Below are positions 10,288 to 16,655 of a stretch of DNA of 64,000 bases, one piece after another. The stretch covers positions 682,001-746,000 of the forward strand of contig NZ_RFFM01000001.1 of NCBI RefSeq assembly GCF_003696365.1, given 5' to 3'. The stretch's first letter is position 1. The number at the start of each line of letters is the position of its first letter. This stretch comes from Stutzerimonas zhaodongensis. GTDB lineage: Bacteria; Pseudomonadota; Gammaproteobacteria; Pseudomonadales; Pseudomonadaceae. Below the pieces are notes generated by a model. It saw only the letters and a list, made by a program, of their open reading frames with translations. It did no database searches and was not told the origin of the DNA. The position numbers and the translations under genes are program-made.

Positions 10288-11556
10288 TCAGTTCGACTTC
10301 ACCGCGTGATCCGGCTTCTTGTCGTTACCCGGGATGTAGGGACTCCACGGCTGCGCGCGGACCGGGCTTTCGGTTTCCCAGACCACCGAGAACTGACCGT
10401 CGTCCTGGACTTCGCCGATCATCACCGGCTTGTGCAGGTGATGGTTCTTTTCGTCCATGGTGAGGGTGTAGCCGCTCGGCGCTTCGAAGGTCTGACCGGC
10501 GAGGGCATCGCGCACTTTGCCGACGTCGGTGGTGCCAGCCTTCTCGACCGCCTGCGCCCACATATGCAGGCCCACGTAGGTGGCTTCCATCGGGTCGTTG
10601 GTCACCGCCTTGTCGGCGCCCGGCAGGTTCTTGGCCTTCGCGTAGGCCTTCCACTTGCTGACGAAGGCTTCGTTTACCGGGTTTTCAACTGACTGAAAGT
10701 AGTTCCAGGCGGCCAGGTGGCCAACGAGCGGCTTGGTGTCAATGCCGCGCAGCTCTTCTTCACCGACCGAGAAGGCGACGACCGGAACGTCAGTAGCTTC
10801 CAGGCCCTGGTTGGCCAGCTCCTTGTAGAACGGGACGTTGGAGTCACCGTTGATGGTCGACACCACAGCCGTCTTGCCGCCGGCGGAGAACTTCTTGATG
10901 TTGGCTACGATGGTCTGGTAATCGCTGTGGCCGAACGGCGTGTAGACCTCTTCGATGCTCGATTCCGGCACGCCCTTGCTGATAAGGAAGGCGCGCAGGA
11001 TCTTGTTTGTGGTACGCGGGTAGACGTAATCGGTGCCGAGCAGGAAGAAGCGCTCGGCGCTGCCGCCGTCTTCGCTCATCAAGTATTCCACAGCCGGGAT
11101 GGCTTGCTGGTTTGGCGCCGCGCCGGTGTAGAAGACGTTGGGTGACAGCTCTTCACCTTCGTATTGCACCGGGTAGAACAGAAGGCCATCGAGCTCTTCA
11201 TAAACCGGCAGCACGGATTTGCGCGAGACGGACGTCCAGCAACCAAAGGTGACGGCGACCTTGTCCTGGGTCAGCAGCTGACGGCCTTTTTCAGCGAACA
11301 GCGGCCAGTTTGACGCCGGGTCGACGACCACCGGCTCGAGCTGCTTGCCGAGCACGCCGCCCTTGGCGTTGATCTCATCGATAGTCATCAGCGCCATGTC
11401 TTTCAGGGAAGTTTCCGAGATGGCCATGGTGCCGGACAGCGAATGCAGGATGCCGACCTTGATGGTTTCGGCGGCCTGCAGGGTGAACGGGAACAGACCG
11501 CTGAGCATCAGGGCACTGGCGGCGAGGGTGGACTTCAACAGAGGACGGCGTTTCAT
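10288..11556 (-). CDS. urtA: Urea ABC transporter substrate-binding protein UrtA
   Basis: Periplasmic urea receptor, 422 aa from ATG 11556 with AGGAG upstream. Signal peptide MKRRPLLKSTLAASALMLSG... is cleaved near LQA-AETIKVG. The mature start ETIKVGILHSLSGTMAISE and the segment FGCWTSVSRKSVLPVYEE are strongly conserved in UrtA. It is the first gene of urtABCDE, which supplies urea to a urease not encoded in this window. The ORF could extend to 11787, but that would run through the sigma-54-like promoter. Nitrogen-limitation control is suggested by the upstream sites. Confidence 0.96.
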   Translation of the reverse strand: MKRRPLLKSTLAASALMLSGLFPFTLQAAETIKVGILHSLSGTMAISETSLKDMALMTIDEINAKGGVLGKQLEPVVVDPASNWPLFAEKGRQLLTQDKVAVTFGCWTSVSRKSVLPVYEELDGLLFYPVQYEGEELSPNVFYTGAAPNQQAIPAVEYLMSEDGGSAERFFLLGTDYVYPRTTNKILRAFLISKGVPESSIEEVYTPFGHSDYQTIVANIKKFSAGGKTAVVSTINGDSNVPFYKELANQGLEATDVPVVAFSVGEEELRGIDTKPLVGHLAAWNYFQSVENPVNEAFVSKWKAYAKAKNLPGADKAVTNDPMEATYVGLHMWAQAVEKAGTTDVGKVRDALAGQTFEAPSGYTLTMDEKNHHLHKPVMIGEVQDDGQFSVVWETESPVRAQPWSPYIPGNDKKPDHAVKSN

Positions 11557-11623
11557 TGTGGGCGGCTCCTTGGCTGTCCATGCGCAACTGTGGGGTTGGT
11601 CCATCGGGACTGGGAGCGCTATC

Positions 11624-11639
11624 GCAGCATCCGTGCCAA
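11624..11639 (-). promoter_or_regulatory. Candidate sigma-54 promoter of urtABCDE
   Basis: Minus-strand reading TTGGCACGGATGCTGC matches the -24/-12 pattern TGGCAC-N5-TTGC with one mismatch (CTGC). The GG and GC dinucleotides are 12 nt apart, as required. Predicted initiation is near 11612, giving a leader of about 55 nt. Apart from this site and the NtrC-like site, I see nothing else in the 339-bp gap between urtA and the RluE gene. Confidence 0.6.
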
Positions 11640-11758
11640 TTTGGCGGTAAGCCTTCTGTTCCGATGCTTTGCGGCCATTTGTGGAAAAGTACGTTATCGG
11701 GGCGTGGGCGCGGCGTTGTCCGATAACGGTGCGCTTGGCAACGTCATGGCGCACCCGG

Positions 11759-11775
11759 TGCGCCTTTGTGGTGCC
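11759..11775. promoter_or_regulatory. Candidate NtrC binding site upstream of urtA
   Basis: TGCGCCTTTGTGGTGCC agrees with TGCACY-N4-TGGTGCA at all but two informative positions. It lies about 150 bp upstream of the predicted sigma-54 start, a normal enhancer distance. A perfect palindrome GGCGCACC-C-GGTGCGCC at 11748-11764 overlaps it. Confidence 0.5.
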
Positions 11776-11895
11776 GAACGCGATCATGGGTTATTCAGGC
11801 TGTTTTGGACCCGATCAAGTCGCTCCTTCACACCGGCCCTTGCCCGCTGGCAATGCCCGTCCTAGCATGGCCGGCCTGCAACCGAAGGCTTCCTC

Positions 11896-12525
11896 ATGCC
11901 TCGCACCTCACGCACCCGTCCACCACGCCCCACTGCAACGCGTTCACAACCGCGTCGGGTGGCCAAGGCGCCGCCGTCCGAGCCACGGCTTTTGTTGTTG
12001 AACAAACCTTTCGACGTGCTCACGCAATTCAACGATGCCGATGGCCGCGCGACCCTCAAGGACTTCGTTCAGGTGCCGGGCGTCTATCCGGCTGGGCGAT
12101 TGGATCGCGACAGCGAGGGGCTGTTGCTGCTGACCAATGACGGGCAGCTGCAAGCGCGGATCGCCGACCCCAAGCACAAGCTTGCGAAAACCTACTGGGT
12201 ACAGGTGGAGGGAGAGGTCAGCGCCGAACAGCTGCAGCGCTTGTGCGACGGAGTTGAGCTCAACGATGGGATGACGTTGCCGGCCGAAGCCCGGCAGCTC
12301 GATGAACCCGAACTCTGGCCGCGCAACCCTCCGGTACGGTTTCGCAAGTCGGTGCCGACCAGTTGGTTGGAGCTGGTCATTCGTGAAGGGCGCAATCGTC
12401 AGGTACGGCGCATGACCGCAGCGGTCGGGCTGCCGACGTTGCGGTTAGTGCGCGTGCAGATCGGGCCCTGGACATTGGACGGGCTGCAACCGGGGGAATG
12501 GCGAGAGGTGCCGGCGCGTTTGTGA
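11896..12525 (+). CDS. rluE: 23S rRNA pseudouridine synthase, RluE-like (RsuA family)
   Basis: Converts one uridine of 23S rRNA (U2457 in E. coli for RluE) to pseudouridine. 209 aa. A basic N-terminal tail of about 30 residues precedes [13 protein letters not shown]. The catalytic motif [18 protein letters not shown] carries the active-site Asp. [26 protein letters not shown] is the usual second conserved block, given here in two parts: [13 protein letters not shown] and GLPTLRLVR. It lacks the N-terminal S4 domain, as in RluE rather than RluB or RsuA. It converges on the DUF2788 gene. Confidence 0.9.
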   Translation: MPRTSRTRPPRPTATRSQPRRVAKAPPSEPRLLLLNKPFDVLTQFNDADGRATLKDFVQVPGVYPAGRLDRDSEGLLLLTNDGQLQARIADPKHKLAKTYWVQVEGEVSAEQLQRLCDGVELNDGMTLPAEARQLDEPELWPRNPPVRFRKSVPTSWLELVIREGRNRQVRRMTAAVGLPTLRLVRVQIGPWTLDGLQPGEWREVPARL

Positions 12526-12526
12526 G

Positions 12527-12574
12527 CGCCGGACCGCCGGATCGTCGGATCGTCGGGTCGCCGGACCGCCGGAT
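12527..12574. repeat. Six-copy 8-bp tandem repeat (CGYCGGRY)
   Basis: Units in order are cgccggac, cgccggat, cgtcggat, cgtcgggt, cgccggac, cgccggat. That is exactly 48 bp, filling the gap between the RluE stop and the stop of the convergent DUF2788 gene. It looks like a small minisatellite, able to form alternative hairpins. Confidence 0.85.
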
Positions 12575-12792
12575 TAGTGCGGAATGCCCTGGGTCACTTC
12601 AATGACATAGCCGATGATTGGCTTGGCGAGAAAAGCGAACAGGCATAGGCCCAAGCCGAGGAACAGGATCGCCGTGCCGAGGCGGCCGGCCTTGGACTTC
12701 TTGGCCAGGTCCCAGATGATGAAGGCCATGAACGCCATGAGCCCGCCGACAAGCACGATCATCATCCACTTTTCAAATACTTCGGGATCCAC
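12574..12792 (-). CDS. DUF2788 small membrane protein
   Basis: 72-aa protein with two predicted transmembrane helices: residues about 9-28 (WMMIVLVGGLMAFMAFIIWDL) and about 38-62 (GTAILFLGLGLCLFAFLAKP), quoted in short. The charged loop AKKSKAGR lies between them. Length and layout match the DUF2788 family of Pseudomonas; no function is known. The start ATG at 12792 has a weak upstream site. It is monocistronic and convergent with the pseudouridine synthase gene. Confidence 0.85.
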   Translation of the reverse strand: MDPEVFEKWMMIVLVGGLMAFMAFIIWDLAKKSKAGRLGTAILFLGLGLCLFAFLAKPIIGYVIEVTQGIPH

Positions 12793-12962
12793 GCGTTTCT
12801 CCTGACTGACATCGACGAATGCACACGGCAGGCCGCGCGCGCGAGGGCGCGCAGTATACGCCTGTCGCTAGGTGCAGCGGCCCCTCAGGGTTTGACGACT
12901 CAGTCGGCCAGGCGTTCGGCCATAATCTTGAGTGGCGGCTCTGTCCTGCGCTGCAGGGCTGA

Positions 12963-13361
12963 TCAGTAGTGGGATTTGATCACGTCGATGCCCTTATTGA
13001 GCACTGCGTTCCAGGCCTCAAGGTCCTGCTTTTCCAGCTGACGGTCATGCTGACCAATTGTCTTCAGCAGCGCGGCGGCCCACAGGTCATAGAGTTCCGG
13101 GCGGATATCGAGATGCGCGCGTGAATGACTCCTGCCGAGCGCCTGTAGTTTGGTATCCGGCATGCCGCGGGCAAACAGCACCAGATTCAGGATGCCTGCT
13201 CGCAGCAGATGTTTCTGCGCGGCCATATCGGTCTTGACGAACTTCTCCCGCACCGCTGGGGAGCTGGCGAGAAAGGACGCGTAGAAGTCATCGAAGAAAT
13301 CCGGGCTTGCGCAACAGCGGCCATAGCTTTGCATGACCCGATTGGTGTCTTTCATGGGCAT
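12963..13361 (-). CDS. Single-domain bacterial globin
   Basis: 132 aa, about the size of one globin fold. The segment PDFFDDFYASFLASSPAVREKF matches the A-C helices (quoted here as FFDDFYASFL and SPAVREKF). LGRSHSRAHLDIRPELYDLW resembles the F-helix region with candidate proximal histidines at SHS and AHL. No reductase domain is present, so it is not a flavohemoglobin. The role could be oxygen or nitric-oxide binding, but nothing nearby decides this. Start MPMKD has two close ATGs (13361 and 13355). Confidence 0.75.
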   Translation of the reverse strand: MPMKDTNRVMQSYGRCCASPDFFDDFYASFLASSPAVREKFVKTDMAAQKHLLRAGILNLVLFARGMPDTKLQALGRSHSRAHLDIRPELYDLWAAALLKTIGQHDRQLEKQDLEAWNAVLNKGIDVIKSHY

Positions 13362-13519
13362 TTCCTTTGCATTTTGCTCAATAGGGCTGCGCCCTGCTCA
13401 GGCTGGCGCGCAGTTGGCCGTACGCCTGGCCAGGTCGTGCCCACGCCTGGCGTACTGAGGGGGCGCGAATTATAGGCAATAACCCTTTTAAATGTATGGA
13501 TGCAAATGTGAGGGCTGTC

Positions 13520-13999
13520 TCAGGCCCGCAAGTGCTCGAGTGGCAGCTCCGTACTCGATGACACCTGGCGGAGCACGAAGCTCGAGCGCACGCTCGACAC
13601 CCCTTCGATACGCGTCAGAGTGCCGAGAAGGAAGGCCTGATAGTGCTCCATGTCCGGCACTACGACCTTGAGTTGGTAATCGGCATCCATCCCCGTTACC
13701 AGGCTGCATTCGAGCACTTCCGGGCATTTGCCGATCACCCCTTCGAAATGTTCGAAGCGCTCGGGCGTGTGACGGTCCATGCCGATGAGCACATAGGCGG
13801 TGAGGGTCAGGCCGAGCTTTTTGCGGTCCAGCAGTGCAACTTGGCGTGCGATATAGCCGTCGTCCTCGAGCTGTTTGACGCGACGGGAGCAGGGTGATGG
13901 CGACAGGCCGATGCGTTCGGCCAGCTCCTGATTTGAAATGCGTGCGTCGTGCTGCAGTTCTTGAAGGATGCGCAGATCGTAGCGGTCTAGTTTGCTCAT
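13520..13999 (-). CDS. Lrp/AsnC family transcriptional regulator
   Basis: 159 aa. The N-terminal helix-turn-helix (residues about 1-60) reads LDRYDLRILQELQHDARISN then ELAERIGLSPSPCSRRVKQL, closely matching Lrp/AsnC proteins. The C-terminal RAM/ligand domain contains LIGMDRHTPERFEHFEGV and TGMDADYQLKVVVPDMEHY. Members respond to amino acids and often regulate a neighbouring gene. Here the divergent side holds no clear ORF for over 1 kb, so the target is not obvious. Confidence 0.92.
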   Translation of the reverse strand: MSKLDRYDLRILQELQHDARISNQELAERIGLSPSPCSRRVKQLEDDGYIARQVALLDRKKLGLTLTAYVLIGMDRHTPERFEHFEGVIGKCPEVLECSLVTGMDADYQLKVVVPDMEHYQAFLLGTLTRIEGVSSVRSSFVLRQVSSSTELPLEHLRA

Positions 14000-14059
14000 T
14001 ACCGATGGCTCCCGTGTTCTGATTGCGAAGAATAATGATATGGCGTGAATTGATTGCGC

Positions 14060-14292
14060 AAGTGGTGGCTACATGAGCAATCTTCGCAAACATCTGTCGG
14101 TAGGTCGGGCGTAAGCTTTATTCAACTTCAGCCCCCGGCAGAAATGACACGGCACGCGATCCCCGCCGTGATCTCCGAAAGCCTTACCAAGGTCGACGGT
14201 CCGGGCCCCCGACGCTCACGAGGCGCCGCGAGAAGAAGCCGTTACCATCGGCCCAACGAATCGAAAAGACCACGCCCAGGCGTGGTCTTTTT
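14060..14292 (+). ncRNA. Possible non-coding transcript ending in a strong terminator
   Basis: The stretch divergent from the Lrp gene has no credible ORF but ends at an excellent terminator (14264-14292), so something is probably transcribed into it. The region contains CCCCGCC- and GGTCGACGGTCCGGGCCCC-type self-complementary segments. I do not recognise a known RNA family. Alternatively it is a decayed gene: a short frame from 14144 reads MTRHAIPAVISESLTKVDG, vaguely like an ABC ATPase start. The 5' end is a guess. Confidence 0.3.
14264..14292. terminator. Bidirectional Rho-independent terminator
   Basis: AAAAGACCACGCC and GGCGTGGTCTTTTT form a stem of about 9 GC-rich pairs flanked by A4 and T5, so it could act on both strands. 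No recognised gene ends here. Confidence 0.85.
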
Positions 14293-14358
14293 CGTTCTGG
14301 TGCTTGGTCTAGGTGCCGGGGTAATCCCTATTGCCGAGTCGGCTGATAGCTTGGTTTC

Positions 14359-15073
14359 GCCCTGCTGGGCGCCTCACTTTTTTCAAACGCCCGGACGGCC
14401 GGCCCCTCAAAAGTAAGCAAAAAGTCTTGCCCCTGCATCCGTCCCCGGCTGCGCCGGGGTTCCCTCGCTCCGGTGACGTTCCAGGGGCCCGCGGCGACGG
14501 GCCATCCATGGCCCAACGCCGCTCTCGCGGCATCCATGCCGCTCAACCCCTTCCACGCCACCTGCGCTCGGCCTCCTGAAAGGGGCGATTTGGCGGCGTC
14601 TGATGGCCCGTGCAACGAATTGGTTTTGCGAGCTTCAAGAGATCGTAGGGTGGGTAACGCGAAGCTTACCCACCGCTTTTGGTGGGCAATGTCCGATATC
14701 AATTGTTGGATCGATTGCGGTGGTAAATGCTTCGCAGTTTTCCACCGTACGAGATTTTCGTTTCCGTTCGGGACGTAAACAAAGCGTTTTTGAGTCGAGA
14801 TGCTTTTCCGGTTGTTCCGCGAACGAACCAGCAGACGACTCCGAACGCCTCATTCAGGAGGCCGAATGGAATCGCTGCGCAGAGGGGCGAGGGGCATGGA
14901 TGCCGCGAGAGCCGTGAAGGGCCAGGGATGGCCCTTGCGCGGCGACCCTCGGAGCAGCGATGGACTGAGGGAAGTCTCGCGAAGCGAGACCCGGATGCAG
15001 GGGCCAGCGTTTTTGCTTACTTTTTTGCCGGCCGGGTAGGTGCGTCTGGGAAAAGTGAGTCGCCCAGCAGGGC
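14359..15073. repeat. Large imperfect inverted repeat, non-coding
   Basis: The left arm (about 14359-14580) reads inward from GCCCTGCTGGGCG...CTCACTTTTTT, then AAAAGTAAGCAAAAA, GCCCCTGCATCCG, GGGCCATCCATGGCCC, CTCTCGCGGCATCCATGC and CGGCCTCCTGAA. The right arm (about 14850-15073) carries the same blocks in reverse complement: TTCAGGAGGCCG, GCATGGATGCCGCGAGAG, GGGATGGCCC, GGATGCAGGGGC, TTTTTGCTTACTTTTTT and AAAAGTGAGTCGCCCAGCAGGGC. About 270 bp of spacer contains a GTAGGGTGG palindrome (14644-14674). No transposase is present. The blocks resemble dispersed intergenic repeats of Pseudomonas. The whole 14000-15149 gap has no supportable protein gene. Confidence 0.8.
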
Positions 15074-15149
15074 AAATCCGGTGCTATCAGCGAGCGCTGT
15101 AATTGGCTAAGCACGAGGCCGGGCGCCTTACAGCGCGCTTTACGCAGCA

Positions 15150-16061
15150 TCACCCCTTCGGCTTCACCACCTCTAGGGGATCAGCATGCACCAGCACCTC
15201 AGCCCGAGGGTACTTGGTGTGAATCGCCGTCTCGACCTGTTCGCACAAAGCATGGGCCTCGATCAGAGGCAACTGGCCAGGCAGCTCAAGGTGCATCTGG
15301 ACGAACCAACGCGTCCCCGATACACGAGTACGCAGATCGTGACATCCGACCACGCCGGGAACGCCGCAGGCCAGCCGGCCCATGTCTTCGCTTACCTCGG
15401 GTGGCAACTCGGTATCCATCAGCACTGCGCCTGCTTCGCGAACGATGCTTAGCGCACTCCAGAAGATGTACACCGCGATGGCGATACCGAAGACCGCATC
15501 CAAGCGCTCCAGGCCATAGCCCGCAAGCACTAGTGCGACAAGGATGCTGCTGTTGAGCAGCAGGTCGGAGCGATAGTGCAGTGAATCGGCGCGTATCGCC
15601 GTGGAGCCTGTTTCACGCACCACATGGCGCTGATACATCAACAGCGCCACGGTCAGCGCCAGCGATATCAGCATGACGATGATGCCCAGCGTTGGTGCAC
15701 CTAGCGGTTGCGGGTGCAGCATGCGATCCACACCCTGGACGCAGACCAGGATCGCGCTGACGGAAATGAACGCGCCTTGGCCGAGTCCGGCCAGTGCTTC
15801 GGCCTTGCCATGGCCGTAGCGGTGATCGTCGTCGGCTGGGCGCAGCGAGTAATGCACCGCCAGGAGATTGAGTAACGAGGCGGCGCCGTCCAGCAGTGAG
15901 TCGGTAAGCCCGGCCAGCAGGCTGACCGAGCCACTCATCCACCAGGCCAGCGCCTTACATGCCGCCAGGGTAAGCGCGACCGCCAGCGCAAGCCGTGTGG
16001 CCCGGCGCATCAGCCGAGCGTGTTCGGTGCTGACGCCCTTGCGCTCGCGGGTGTGTTGCAT
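15150..16061 (-). CDS. Cation diffusion facilitator family metal efflux protein (FieF-like)
   Basis: 303-aa inner-membrane divalent metal/proton antiporter. About six transmembrane helices are followed by a cytoplasmic C-terminal domain from about residue 210 (PPEVSEDMGRLACGVPGVVG). The metal-site residues expected for FieF are visible as DSLLDGAAS in TM2 and HYRSD in TM5, and DHRYGHGKAEAL follows TM2. Likely substrates are Fe(II) or Zn(II). Its ATG overlaps the TGA of the upstream lipoprotein gene by one base, so the two are co-transcribed. Confidence 0.92.
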   Translation of the reverse strand: MQHTRERKGVSTEHARLMRRATRLALAVALTLAACKALAWWMSGSVSLLAGLTDSLLDGAASLLNLLAVHYSLRPADDDHRYGHGKAEALAGLGQGAFISVSAILVCVQGVDRMLHPQPLGAPTLGIIVMLISLALTVALLMYQRHVVRETGSTAIRADSLHYRSDLLLNSSILVALVLAGYGLERLDAVFGIAIAVYIFWSALSIVREAGAVLMDTELPPEVSEDMGRLACGVPGVVGCHDLRTRVSGTRWFVQMHLELPGQLPLIEAHALCEQVETAIHTKYPRAEVLVHADPLEVVKPKG

Positions 16062-16477
16062 CAGGCGGCCGGACGAAGTCCGAACGCGGCAAGCTGCTCG
16101 AGGCTGCCGTTATGCTGGATTAGGCGGGGATCATTGAACGGCAGGCTGCGACCGGTTTCCGCTTCGATGATTGCCTTGAGCTTGGCCTGATCGATTTCGC
16201 CATCGGCACCGATGGCTTCCTGCAGTTTTTCCGGAGCCATGGAGTAGCTGTTATCGGGCAGGTAGATCGCGCCCGTGGCGAAATCGATCCCAAACGCGAT
16301 AAGGCCCGGAATTACGTAGAACAGCAGGCCCACGGCATTCGCGACTGCAATGGCCGGGTCGATCTTGCCGTCGATCTGCCCACGGCGGTCGGGGTAGAAC
16401 AGCGTGCCACACGCTGTCAGTTGGGTGAACAGGGAGACGGCCAGCACGCCGCCGATGACACGGGAACGAGTACGCAT
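16061..16477 (-). CDS. Predicted lipoprotein of unknown function
   Basis: 138 aa from ATG 16477, preceded by a strong GGAGGTCC site. The N-terminus has a lipoprotein signal with lipobox LTAC at residues 20-23, so Cys23 is the predicted lipidated residue. A hydrophobic segment (AVGLLFYVIPGLIAFGIDFA) follows at about residues 48-68, and the C-terminal half is mixed polar helix. I do not recognise a named family. It is the first gene of a two-gene unit with the cation efflux gene. Confidence 0.8.
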   Translation of the reverse strand: MRTRSRVIGGVLAVSLFTQLTACGTLFYPDRRGQIDGKIDPAIAVANAVGLLFYVIPGLIAFGIDFATGAIYLPDNSYSMAPEKLQEAIGADGEIDQAKLKAIIEAETGRSLPFNDPRLIQHNGSLEQLAAFGLRPAA

Positions 16478-16655
16478 AAGGACCTCCGGAAAAAGTGGCG
16501 CAACTATACAAGGGCTGCGTGATGTTTTCCCGATATCAGACACTCCTGAGGTGCGCTCTGTTCGACGTCGTTGCGATGGCCGTGGCTCCGGCTCGGCTAG
16601 CCGCTGCGTGTGAGCCCGGTCCCGCTATAATCGCGACCCCGAAAGCGGAGCACCC

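Noticed and set aside
14054..15110. Several 60-130-aa ORFs in the 14-15.1 kb gap
   Set aside because: They run through the inverted-repeat arms and the terminator, read as Arg/Pro-rich low-complexity peptides, and lack ribosome sites.
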